DNA from: Rhodoferax sp. U2-2l
GTDB taxonomy: Bacteria; Pseudomonadota; Gammaproteobacteria; Burkholderiales; Burkholderiaceae_C
Reading direction: 5' to 3'
Length of the DNA: 64,000 nucleotides
NCBI RefSeq assembly: GCF_020594515.1
Contig: NZ_JAJCTH010000008.1
Location: 62,001 to 126,000, forward strand
In this document: in pieces, positions 34,315 to 42,758 of the stretch
How positions within the stretch are numbered: position 1 is the stretch's first letter
How the letters are laid out: each line of letters starts with the position of its first letter
The notes under the pieces: generated by a model
Databases searched by the model: none
Seen by the model: only the letters and a program-made list of their open reading frames with translations
What the model was told of the DNA's origin: nothing
Translations under genes and position numbers: made by a program

Positions 34315-35258
34315 GATGCGCCGGGCAAGCGGTAGCGCACCAGGTTCGGTTTGCCAGCGGGCAGCAGCTCAAAGGCGTCCGGAAATTTGCCCAGCAGCTT
34401 GGGCGAGGCGGCGTTCGGGCCGAGCATTTTTTGATCCCGCAAGGCTTTGGCCACCACATTGATGGGCAACTGCTGCCCGTTTTGCAAGGCTGGCACAGCC
34501 GCCAGAATGGCAGCCACGTCCAGCACGGGGGCGGGATTCACCCTCGCAGTGGTCGGCTTGGTGGCCTCGGTCACCTCGGGCGTGGTGGTGGTCGGCTTGG
34601 CTGGCGCCGGGGGACTGGCGTCTGCAGCTTGGTCGGCTGGCTGGCGGCTGGCACTGGCTTTGGGGCGCGGGGCCGTTTTTTTGGCTGCTTTTTTGGCCGG
34701 TGCCGCGACGGCAGGCGCGGCTTGCGGCGCCGGGTTGTCCACTGGCACCGCGCGGGTCGTGGCTTTTTTGGCGACGGTTTTACGTGCTGTCTTGCGCGCC
34801 GGGGCGGTGCGGCCATCTGGCGCTGCGCTGTCCTGCGGCACATGTTCTGGCCCGACCAGAATCACCCGATCGTAAGCAGGCACGGCTTCGCGGCCCATTT
34901 TGCTGCGCTCGGATACACACACCACGCGGATACCGCGCTCGCGCAGGCGCACCACCAGCGGGGTGAAATCGGCATCGCCCGATCCGATGATGATGCGTTG
35001 CGGCGCGGGCACCTGGCACGCCAGTTCCATCGCGTCCACGGCGAGCGCCATGTCAGTGGTGTTTTTGGTGAGCGCCAGATTCACAAATGGGCGCACCGCC
35101 CAGGCACGCAAGGTGTCGGCCAGGGCCTTGAGGTTCTCCGCGCTGCCGTAGGCACGGCGCACCGGCAAGGGGCCCTCCGTTTCCGCCAGCACCCGAAAGG
35201 CTTCATCCACCCAGGCGCCTGAATTCAGGTTGTCCGCGTCGATCAGAAAAATGTTCAT
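34311..35258 (-). CDS. NYN-domain protein with C-terminal LOTUS/OST-HTH domain
   Basis: A 315-residue protein. Residues 1-~140 form a NYN (PIN-like) nuclease domain: MNIFLIDADNLNSG and later IIIGSGDADFTPLVVRLRERG supply the acidic catalytic set (Asp7, Asp9 and the GSGDAD Asps). Residues ~150-245 are an Ala/Lys/Pro/Thr-rich linker. The end (INVVAKALRDQKMLG ... ELLPAGKPNLVRYRL) fits an OST-HTH RNA-binding domain. It is probably an RNase or RNA-binding regulator. Confidence 0.88.
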   Translation of the reverse strand: MNIFLIDADNLNSGAWVDEAFRVLAETEGPLPVRRAYGSAENLKALADTLRAWAVRPFVNLALTKNTTDMALAVDAMELACQVPAPQRIIIGSGDADFTPLVVRLRERGIRVVCVSERSKMGREAVPAYDRVILVGPEHVPQDSAAPDGRTAPARKTARKTVAKKATTRAVPVDNPAPQAAPAVAAPAKKAAKKTAPRPKASASRQPADQAADASPPAPAKPTTTTPEVTEATKPTTARVNPAPVLDVAAILAAVPALQNGQQLPINVVAKALRDQKMLGPNAASPKLLGKFPDAFELLPAGKPNLVRYRLPGAS

Positions 35259-35303
35259 GGGGTTTCCTTGTGTTGCACGCGGGCCTGACGTGAAGCGGCG
35301 AGA

Positions 35304-36359
35304 TCAGGCCACCAGCCGCCAGGCCAGGGCTTCACCGCCAGCGAGCGGTTTGAGTTCGGCCTGACCAAAGGGGTAACTGGCAGGCGGCGTCCAGCTGTCA
35401 CGCTGCAAGGTGATTTGGTCGATGTTGCGCGGTAGGCCGTAAAAGTCGGCACCAAAAAAGCTGGCAAAACCTTCCAGCTTGTCCAGCGCGTTCACCGAAT
35501 CAAAGGCCTGCGCATACAGCTCCATGGCCGCGTGGGCGGTGTAACAACCGGCGCAGCCTGTGGCGTGTTCCTTCAGGTGCACCGCGTGGGGTGCGCTGTC
35601 GGTGCCCAGGAAAAACTTGGGGTCGCCGCTGGTGGCGGCGGCCAGCAGCGCCAGGCGGTGGGTTTCACGTTTCAGGACCGGCAGGCAGTAGTAATGCGGG
35701 CGGATGCCACCCGTGAAGATGGCGTTGCGGTTGTAAAGCAGATGGTGCGCAGTGAGCGTGGCCGCCTGAAAGCGTGCGTCTGCCGCCTGCACGTACTGCA
35801 CCGCCTCGGCGGTGGTAATGTGCTCCATCACGATCTTCAACTCAGGGAAATCGCGGCGCAGCGGGATGAGTTGCGTGTCGATGAACACTGCCTCGCGGTC
35901 AAACAGGTCGATGTCGGGCGAGGTCACCTCGCCATGCACCAGCAGTGGCAGGCCCGCGCGCTGCATGGCTTCCAGGGTTTGGTAGGTTTTGCGGATGTCG
36001 GTCACGCCCGCGTCGCTGTTGGTGGTGGCACCGGCGGGGTAGAGTTTGAGCGCGACCACACCGGCGGCTTGGGCGCGGGCAATTTCATCAGCGGGCAGGT
36101 TGTCGGTGAGATACAGCGTCATCAGCGGCTCAAACGCCATGCCCTGCGGCACGGCCGCCAGGATGCGCGCACGGTAGGCCTGCGCCTGCGCGGCGGTGGT
36201 CACCGGCGGGCGCAGATTGGGCATGATGATGGCGCGGGCAAACTGGGCGGCGGTGTGCGGCACCACGGTGGCCAGCGCGTCGCCGTCGCGCACATGCAGG
36301 TGCCAGTCGTCCGGGCGGGTCAGGGTGAGGGTTTGCAGGGGGGTGGGCGTGGAGGTCAT
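35304..36359 (-). CDS. pyrC: Dihydroorotase
   Basis: A 351-residue class II dihydroorotase for the third step of pyrimidine synthesis. [12 protein letters not shown] gives the first zinc His pair, [11 protein letters not shown] the carboxylated Lys, LVHGE and EHITT further His ligands, and [10 protein letters not shown] the catalytic Asp. The ATG at 36359 matches the family N terminus; a long upstream extension is antisense to nothing useful and rejected. Confidence 0.95.
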   Translation of the reverse strand: MTSTPTPLQTLTLTRPDDWHLHVRDGDALATVVPHTAAQFARAIIMPNLRPPVTTAAQAQAYRARILAAVPQGMAFEPLMTLYLTDNLPADEIARAQAAGVVALKLYPAGATTNSDAGVTDIRKTYQTLEAMQRAGLPLLVHGEVTSPDIDLFDREAVFIDTQLIPLRRDFPELKIVMEHITTAEAVQYVQAADARFQAATLTAHHLLYNRNAIFTGGIRPHYYCLPVLKRETHRLALLAAATSGDPKFFLGTDSAPHAVHLKEHATGCAGCYTAHAAMELYAQAFDSVNALDKLEGFASFFGADFYGLPRNIDQITLQRDSWTPPASYPFGQAELKPLAGGEALAWRLVA

Positions 36360-36385
36360 GGCGCCTATTGTCCCCAAAAGGCGGG

Positions 36386-36631
36386 TCAAGCTGGCGGGGC
36401 CTGGCGCTGCAGCGCCACACGAATGCGGGCAATGGTGTCTTCCACCGGGGCTTTGGCGGCCACATCCAGGCCCAATCGGCGTGCAATCTCGTTCACCCGG
36501 GCCGCGTTGAGCGGGATGCCGCCGGCGTCGATGGCGGCAATCAGCGCCTGGGCGCGCTGGTAATCGGTGGGCGGCGTTTTGGCGCCCAGCAGCGCCGTCT
36601 TCAAGCGGCCCAACAGACCCGGCGCGGGCAT
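36386..36631 (-). CDS. Small conserved hypothetical protein, 81 aa
   Basis: Not recognised. A short soluble protein, [16 protein letters not shown] then [16 protein letters not shown], with the look of a helical bundle. Its ATG abuts the stop of the 201-residue gene (TGAATG), so the two are coupled, and pyrC follows 26 bp later. Confidence 0.7.
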   Translation of the reverse strand: MPAPGLLGRLKTALLGAKTPPTDYQRAQALIAAIDAGGIPLNAARVNEIARRLGLDVAAKAPVEDTIARIRVALQRQAPPA

Positions 36632-37237
36632 TCAGACCCCGACCAGAGCGCCGTACGCCTTGCGCGTTTGCGGTGCCACCGAAGCCAGCACCTGGGCATA
36701 GGGGCTTTTGTGCCGCGCCATCAGCCGGGCCGAGGCCACCATCTTGGAGCGGCAAAACCAGTGGCAGGTGTGTTGCATCAAAAACAGCTCGGCCATCATG
36801 GTGAAGGCCTTCTGTTTGGGCGAGGTGGCCTCCCCCGCGCTGGCCGCCTGGGCAATGGCGTGGGCATGGATGCTGAGCGCCTTGCGTGCATCAAAGGTGT
36901 AGCCCGGCAGCCACTTGGCGGTGTGCGGCAGGGCAAACGGCAGCTTGCTGATGCGCGCCTGCGGCTCGGTCACTTTGGCAAACGCCAGCGCAAACGCGTT
37001 GAACTGCACCACCAGCTCGGTCTCGGCGGTTTTCAGCATGCTCCAGATGGCGTCCTGGCGCTCTTTGTCGGTTTCGCCCAAGGCGCGCAAATAACCCTGG
37101 ATCAGGTTTTCCATCAGCTTTTCGATCTGGTAGCGGGCCAGAAAGGTGCCCAGCAGGGCAATGCGCACCTGCTGATCGCGCTGGGTGAACGAGTGCAAAC
37201 CCCAGCCGATGATGAAAACCGAAATAAATATATCCAT
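36632..37237 (-). CDS. Conserved hypothetical protein, 201 aa
   Basis: Not recognised. It starts [17 protein letters not shown], possibly a short membrane-inserted helix, and continues as a mostly helical soluble protein ([38 protein letters not shown]). First gene of an apparent operon with the 81-residue gene and pyrC. Confidence 0.72.
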   Translation of the reverse strand: MDIFISVFIIGWGLHSFTQRDQQVRIALLGTFLARYQIEKLMENLIQGYLRALGETDKERQDAIWSMLKTAETELVVQFNAFALAFAKVTEPQARISKLPFALPHTAKWLPGYTFDARKALSIHAHAIAQAASAGEATSPKQKAFTMMAELFLMQHTCHWFCRSKMVASARLMARHKSPYAQVLASVAPQTRKAYGALVGV

Positions 37238-37337
37238 AGACGACTTCCAGCCCTTGTTCCGTATGTGCTTGTTGCTATTTAATCAATAGTTTCTGACAGG
37301 CCTTGTTCAGCCGCAGGGACGCATGCCAAAATAAACC

Positions 37338-38471
37338 ATGACCGAGCCCGCAGCCTCTGCTGACACCGCCGCCTCGCTGGACAGCTCGCCAGCGATGGCG
37401 ATGCCCACCTTGCATCGCGCGGTGATTGGCCCCATTGGTAATGATTATTATCTGCCCATCTTCCACCGGTTTGAAGCCGCCGGAGAAGCCACTTTGTCGT
37501 GGAACTGGTCGGCCTGCGTTTACAACCTCCACTGGATGATCTTTCGCGGCCTATGGGGCGCAGCGCTGGTGTTTGCGGGCAGCCTGCTCGGCCTCGCGCT
37601 GCTGCTGGTGGCGCTGGGTCAAGTGGTGTTTGACTGGCCCCCCGAGGGGGTGTACGGCCTGCTGGCCACAGGCTTGGCCCTGGGTTGTCTGGTGTCGGGG
37701 GCCTGGGGCAACGCCCTGTTCTTCAACCACAGCCGCCAGGCGATGATGGACGCCATCCAGGCCAACCCGACACTGGCGCTGGCCTGCGCCCAGCTGGAGC
37801 GACAAGCCAGCTCACGCCAACGTTTCATCACACTTTTGACGGTGAACGCGCTGCTGCTGGCGCTGAGCGCAAGTGCCTATCTGCTGTTGGCGGAGGCTGA
37901 CGCCGCGCCCGAGACACTGCCACCCATGTCGCCCCCCACTGCGGCGGCTGTGACGTCAGCACCCGAGCCTGCACTTGTCAGCGTGTCCAGCCCGGCCAGC
38001 GCCCCGGAGCCAATGGCCTTGACCGCTGACCCAGCCGCCTCAGCTGGGGAGCCTGCCGCCCAAGACCTGCCCGCAACGCCGGTGCAGGCCGGTGCGTCCG
38101 AGGTGTCCACGCCGCTGACCAGCGTTGCACAGCCAGTGGCCGCGCTGGCTTCAGCCTCTGCGCCCGTTTCTACCGCCTTGGCGACAACCCCGGCACCCGG
38201 TTCCGAGATGGCGCCAACCGCAGCGCCCGCACCAACGCAGGCTTACTACATCAACGCCGGGTTGTTTGCCAACCCGGACAACGCCAACAACACGCTGGCC
38301 AAATTGAAAGCCGCCGGTCTGCCCGCCTTCAGCCAGACGCTGGCCACCGCGCAGGGGCCGCGCACCCGGGTGCGGGTGGGCCCCTTGACCCGACGTGCAC
38401 AGGCCGAGGCCACCGTGCAAAAGATCAAAGCCCTCAAACTGGATGCCGCGCTTGCCAAAGCCGGTACTTGA
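37338..38471 (+). CDS. Membrane protein with C-terminal SPOR domain
   Basis: A 377-residue protein. Residues ~25-75 (LHRAVIGPIGNDYYLPIFHRF, then LSWNWSACVYNLHWMIFRG) resemble DUF2628-type small membrane proteins. Three hydrophobic helices follow, then a ~110-residue Ala/Pro/Ser-rich linker and a SPOR domain (AYYINAGLFANPDNANNTLA to the end) that in other proteins binds denuded septal peptidoglycan. A cell-envelope or division role is inferred. Confidence 0.8.
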   Translation: MTEPAASADTAASLDSSPAMAMPTLHRAVIGPIGNDYYLPIFHRFEAAGEATLSWNWSACVYNLHWMIFRGLWGAALVFAGSLLGLALLLVALGQVVFDWPPEGVYGLLATGLALGCLVSGAWGNALFFNHSRQAMMDAIQANPTLALACAQLERQASSRQRFITLLTVNALLLALSASAYLLLAEADAAPETLPPMSPPTAAAVTSAPEPALVSVSSPASAPEPMALTADPAASAGEPAAQDLPATPVQAGASEVSTPLTSVAQPVAALASASAPVSTALATTPAPGSEMAPTAAPAPTQAYYINAGLFANPDNANNTLAKLKAAGLPAFSQTLATAQGPRTRVRVGPLTRRAQAEATVQKIKALKLDAALAKAGT

Positions 38472-38514
38472 GGGTAGATTCAATCTCTGTCGCCCCTCTG
38501 CCAAGAAGCACCCC

Positions 38515-38814
38515 ATGGTTTCACTCTCCTCCATCGCCCTGTCGGGCATGCATGCCGCCCAGACCCAGTTGCGGGCGTCGGCCCACAACGTGGCCAACCT
38601 CAACACCGAAGGCTTCACGCGGCAGCAGGTGACCCTGCGGGCGCAAGCCGGGGGCGGTGTATCGGCTGGTTTGACCTCTGCCGTGCAGCCAGGCCCCGCG
38701 CTGGAAAGTGATGTGGTGGCTCAACTGCAGGCCAAAAACGCCTTTCTGGCCAACCTGGCGGTGTTCAAGACCCAGGACAAAATGGCAGGCGCCCTGCTGA
38801 ATCTGACCGCTTGA
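38515..38814 (+). CDS. Orphan flagellar basal-body rod-like small protein
   Basis: A 99-residue protein whose first 40 residues, SLSSIALSGMHAAQTQLRAS and HNVANLNTEGFTRQQ, are the N-terminal signature of FlgB/FlgC/FlgG rod proteins (ANxxTxGF). It lacks the rest of a rod protein and no other flagellar gene is nearby. It starts at ATG 38515, 43 bp after the SPOR gene. Confidence 0.75.
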   Translation: MVSLSSIALSGMHAAQTQLRASAHNVANLNTEGFTRQQVTLRAQAGGGVSAGLTSAVQPGPALESDVVAQLQAKNAFLANLAVFKTQDKMAGALLNLTA

Positions 38815-38881
38815 ACCCGGCGCACCCACCGCTTGGGCATCGCCTGAGCACAGCCCGCCCGACAGCAACTTGGCTGCCTTG

Positions 38882-39300
38882 ATGGACGCGGGCTTCAGCC
38901 AAGAAGAGTCCTGCGAAATCATCGCCGTGATTGATCTGGCGACCCTGTTCAAGGTCTACACCCGCGCCCTGCGGCTGGATCTGGCCGCCCAGTGCGGCGC
39001 CATCCTCTGACCCAAGCCGGTGCGGGCACGCCTGCCTGACACACCGCCATGCTGTCCGACACAGCTCGATGACACCACCACCCGGCAGCGGCTGCAACAG
39101 CAGGCCACGCATGACGCGCTGACGCCGTTGCTCAACCGTGACACCATCATCCAGGAACTGGCCACCCAACTGGCGCTGGCCAAACGCACCGGGCAACCGC
39201 TGGGCGTGTTTATGCTGGACCTGGATTTTTTCAAGCACATCAACGACCCATACGGACACCCGGCGGGCGACGCCGTGCTGGGTGAGGTGGCCGCCCGAAA
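38882..39300 (+). pseudogene. Broken diguanylate cyclase (GGDEF) gene
   Basis: One plus-strand frame encodes a helical segment (IIAVIDLATLFKVYTRALRL), an in-frame TGA at 39008, then GGDEF-domain sequence: THDALTPLLNRDTI and MLDLDFFKHINDPYGHPAGD. The frame then enters sequence antisense to the Atm1-type gene, and the GGDEF active-site motif itself is missing. So it has an internal stop and a lost 3' half. The 38815-39309 gap holds nothing else. Confidence 0.75.
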
Positions 39301-39309
39301 GGCTGGCAA

Positions 39310-41145
39310 CTACTCCGAACTCTGCTGCAGCGCCCACATCTGCGCATAACGCCCGTTGGCGGCCAGCAGCGCTGCGTGGGTGCCGCGCTCCAGGATGTGG
39401 CCAGCTTCCATCACCAGTATTTCATGGGCATCGACCACGGTGGACAGGCGGTGGGCAATGACCAGGGTGGTCTTGTTCTGCGCCACGCTTTGCAACTCGG
39501 CCTGGATGGCGCGTTCGTTGGCGCTATCGAGCGCGCTGGTGGCTTCGTCAAAGATCAGGATTGGCGGGTTTTTGAGCAGCGTGCGGGCAATCGCCACGCG
39601 CTGTTTTTCGCCGCCAGAGAGTTTGAGCCCACGCTCACCCACCATGGTCTCGTACCCCTTGGGTGTGGCGGCGATGAAGCTGTGGATGTGTGCGGCGCGG
39701 GCGGCAGCTTCCACCTCGGATCGGCTGGCGCCGGGGCGGCCGTAGGCGATGTTGTATTCCACCGTGTCGTTGAACAGCACCGTGTCTTGCGGCACGATGC
39801 CAATGGCCGCACGCACGCTGGCTTGGGTGACCTGTTTGATGTCTTGCCCGGCAATTTGAATCTGGCCTTGCTGCACGTCGTAAAAGCGGAACAGCAGTCG
39901 CGCCAGCGTGGATTTACCCGAACCCGACGGCCCGACCACCGCCACGGTTTTGCCCGCCGGTATGTCAAAGCTGATGTCGTGCAGGATCGGGCGCGCCGGG
40001 TCGTAGGCAAAACGCACGTTCTGGAAACGCACACTGGCATTGCTGGTGGTCAGCGCCAGCGGCGGTGCGCCCGGCACATCGGCAATCTCACGCTCGCGCT
40101 CCATCAGGCCGAACATTTTTTCCAGATCGGTCAGGCCCTGCTTGATCTCGCGGTACAACACGCCCAGAAACCCCAGCGGAATGTAGAGCTGGATCATGAA
40201 GGCGTTGACCATCACCAGGTCACCCAGCGTCATCCGGCCATCCACCACACCCTGCGTGGCCCGCCACAACATGGCCACCAACCCGGCGGCAATGATCAGT
40301 TGCTGGCCGGTGTTCAGAAAGCTCAGCGTGCTCTGGCTTTTGAGCGCGGCCTTGCGGTAGCGCTCCAGGTTGTCGTCGTAGCGTTTGGCTTCAAAGTCTT
40401 CGTTGTTGAAATACTTGACCGTCTCAAAATTCAGCAGCGAGTCGATGGCGCGACTGTGGGCGGTGGAATCCAGCTCGTTCATCTGTTTTCTGAACTGCGT
40501 GCGCCACTCGGTGACCACAATGGTGAAGGTGATGTAGAACACCAGCGCGATGATGGTGATGCCGGCAAACCAGACATCAAACTTGACCGCCAGGTAACCC
40601 AGCACCAAAGCCACTTCGATCAGCGTCGGGAAAATGCTATACAAAGAGTAGCTGATGAGCGAATGCACGGCGCGGGTGCCGCGCTCGATGTCACGCGTCA
40701 TGCCACCGGTCTGGCGCTCCAGGTGAAACCGCAGGCTTAACGCATGCAGGTGGCGAAACACCTGCAAACTGATGCTGCGCGAGGCGCCTTCGGTGGCTTT
40801 GGCAAAGATCAGCTCGCGCAACTCGGCAAACAGCGTGGTCGACAGCCGCAGCAACCCGTACGCCAGCAGCAGGCCAAGTGGCACCACCAAGAGCGCGCTG
40901 GCATCCATGCCGCCCTTGGTGTTGGGGTTCATGGTGTCGATCAATTCCTTGAGCAGCACCGGCACACCCACATTGGCCACCTTGGCCCCCACCATGAAGG
41001 CCAGCGCGGCGATCACCCGCCACTTGTATTGCCACAGGTAGGGAAACAGACGCTGCAGCGTCGACCAGTCAGACCGCGCGGCCTCTGGGTGGGTGGCATT
41101 CGGGGGCAGCGTGCCGCTGGACAGGGCAGAAGAGTGGCGGCGCAT
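39310..41145 (-). CDS. ABCB7/Atm1-type ABC exporter (fused permease-ATPase)
   Basis: A 611-residue half-transporter. Six helices cover ~40-320, with the Atm1-like NSLLNFETVKYFNNE-type segment (DSLLNFETVKYFNNE). The ATPase shows Walker A VVGPSGSGKSTL, signature LSGGEKQRVAIART and Walker B ILIFDEATSAL. Bacterial Atm1 homologues export glutathione-linked compounds or confer heavy-metal tolerance. The ATG at 41145 is chosen; an in-frame TTG at 41166 is possible. Divergent from the thioesterase gene with only ~55 bp between. Confidence 0.92.
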   Translation of the reverse strand: MRRHSSALSSGTLPPNATHPEAARSDWSTLQRLFPYLWQYKWRVIAALAFMVGAKVANVGVPVLLKELIDTMNPNTKGGMDASALLVVPLGLLLAYGLLRLSTTLFAELRELIFAKATEGASRSISLQVFRHLHALSLRFHLERQTGGMTRDIERGTRAVHSLISYSLYSIFPTLIEVALVLGYLAVKFDVWFAGITIIALVFYITFTIVVTEWRTQFRKQMNELDSTAHSRAIDSLLNFETVKYFNNEDFEAKRYDDNLERYRKAALKSQSTLSFLNTGQQLIIAAGLVAMLWRATQGVVDGRMTLGDLVMVNAFMIQLYIPLGFLGVLYREIKQGLTDLEKMFGLMEREREIADVPGAPPLALTTSNASVRFQNVRFAYDPARPILHDISFDIPAGKTVAVVGPSGSGKSTLARLLFRFYDVQQGQIQIAGQDIKQVTQASVRAAIGIVPQDTVLFNDTVEYNIAYGRPGASRSEVEAAARAAHIHSFIAATPKGYETMVGERGLKLSGGEKQRVAIARTLLKNPPILIFDEATSALDSANERAIQAELQSVAQNKTTLVIAHRLSTVVDAHEILVMEAGHILERGTHAALLAANGRYAQMWALQQSSE

Positions 41146-41199
41146 AAGGGAAATCTCGGGGGACAATCCGGGTCAATACATCAACCCAGGATTGTGCCC

Positions 41200-41655
41200 A
41201 TGTCTGACCACCCCAGCACCCACGCGCCCGCAAAACCACTGCCGGAAACAACGGCGCCCAAGGTGCAACTGCCCCTGGATGAAAAACTGGTGCTCAAAGT
41301 GATCCCGATGCCGCGCGACGTGAATGCCAATGGCGACATTTTTGGCGGCTGGGTCATGGCCCAGGTTGACCTGGCCGGTGCAGTGATTGCCGCCCCTTAT
41401 GCCAACGGGCGCATGGCCACGGTGGCGGTGAACGAGTTCATCTTCAAACAACCGGTGCGCGTGGGCGACATCCTGAGCTTTTACGGCAAGCTGGTGCGCA
41501 TTGGCCGCACCTCGATCACCGTCAAGGTCGAGGTCTATGCCGAGCACTTCCGCGCCCAGGGCAGCTACACCAAGGTGACCGAGGCCTCACTGACCTACGT
41601 GGCGCTGGACGAGCACGGCAAGCCGCGTGAAGTGCCCAAGCCAACGGCCAGTTAA
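41200..41655 (+). CDS. Acyl-CoA thioesterase, YciA type
   Basis: A 151-residue hotdog-fold thioesterase. MPRDVNANGDIFGGWVMAQV is the YciA/BFIT signature with the catalytic Asp, followed by FKQPVRVGDILSFYGKLVRI. It hydrolyses short to medium acyl-CoA. The ATG at 41200 is taken; an upstream extension would run antisense through the exporter start. Confidence 0.9.
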   Translation: MSDHPSTHAPAKPLPETTAPKVQLPLDEKLVLKVIPMPRDVNANGDIFGGWVMAQVDLAGAVIAAPYANGRMATVAVNEFIFKQPVRVGDILSFYGKLVRIGRTSITVKVEVYAEHFRAQGSYTKVTEASLTYVALDEHGKPREVPKPTAS

Positions 41656-41669
41656 AGCGACTTGTCTGG

Positions 41670-42758
41670 TCAAGCGCTGTGACGCCCCTCGGGCATGACC
41701 CAGGCGTCGCGCACCTGCAGGCGCAGCACATCACCCCGGCGGGGTTGGGCCTCCAACGGCAGCACCAGGCTCAAAGGCTCGGCCACCACGCCTTGCAGCA
41801 CGGCGTCAACCGCGTACGCGTTGCCCTGAAAAAACACATGCTCCACCCGCGCGGACAAACCAGGTAGACCCGGCTCAACCCGGGCCATGGCGGTGGGCGC
41901 CAGACACAGGCGTACCTGCGCCTGGCTGCCCAGGCTGGCATCGCGCGCTTCGAAGCTGTAGTCACCCACCGCCACCGGCGCCAGCCCATCACGCGCAGCC
42001 CCCACGCGCCGACCCGACAGCAGGTTGCCTGAGCCAACAAACCGGGCCACCCGCTCGGTCTGCGGTTCGCGGCACAAGCGCACCGGGGTGTCGATCTGTT
42101 CAATGTGGCCGTCAAATAACACCACCACCCGATCCGCCAGCGCCAGCGCTTCTTCCTGGTTGTGCGTGACATACATCATGCTGCTGTCTGGGCGGCGCAG
42201 CTGGTCGATGTGGCGCATCATGTCGCGGCGTAATTCCACGTCCAGGCTGGCCAACGGCTCGTCAAACAGGACCACCCGCGGGTTGGCCACCATAGCCCGG
42301 GCCAGCGCCACCCGCTGTTTTTGCCCGCCCGACAACTCGCCAGGGGTGCGCTGTGCCAGGTTTTGCAACTCCACCTGCGCCAGCGCTTCCATCACCCGCG
42401 GGCGCGCCTGCGCTTCGTTCAGGCCGGACTCGCGCAGCGGAAACAACACGTTCTCAAACACCGTCATGTGCGGCCACAGCGCGTGGCTCTGGAACACCAC
42501 CCCCACGTTGCGCCGCTCGGGCAACACATGGCGCCCGGGTGCGGCCACCAGATCGTCGCCAATCTGGATCTGGCCGCTGTTGATCGTCTCCAGCCCGGCC
42601 ACGGCGCGTAGCAGCGTGGTTTTGCCCGAGCCCGACGGCCCCAGCAGCGCCACAAACTCACCCGAGGGCATCTCCAGCGAAACACCGCGCAGGGCATGAA
42701 ATGCCGCTGCACCCTGACCGTAGTGCTTGTGAACATCTTGGAGTTTTATGCGCGCCAC
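41670..42758 (-). CDS. ABC transporter ATP-binding protein, ferric-iron (FbpC) type
   Basis: A 362-residue ATPase: Walker A LLGPSGSGKTTLL, signature LSGGQKQRVALARA, Walker B VVLFDEPLASLD, and a C-terminal TOBE-like domain (from ~240). It starts at GTG, overlapping the permease stop by 13 bp. The set of binding protein, two-fold permease and ATPase matches Fe3+ importers; 2-aminoethylphosphonate or polyamine systems are alternatives. Confidence 0.88.
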   Translation of the reverse strand: MARIKLQDVHKHYGQGAAAFHALRGVSLEMPSGEFVALLGPSGSGKTTLLRAVAGLETINSGQIQIGDDLVAAPGRHVLPERRNVGVVFQSHALWPHMTVFENVLFPLRESGLNEAQARPRVMEALAQVELQNLAQRTPGELSGGQKQRVALARAMVANPRVVLFDEPLASLDVELRRDMMRHIDQLRRPDSSMMYVTHNQEEALALADRVVVLFDGHIEQIDTPVRLCREPQTERVARFVGSGNLLSGRRVGAARDGLAPVAVGDYSFEARDASLGSQAQVRLCLAPTAMARVEPGLPGLSARVEHVFFQGNAYAVDAVLQGVVAEPLSLVLPLEAQPRRGDVLRLQVRDAWVMPEGRHSA

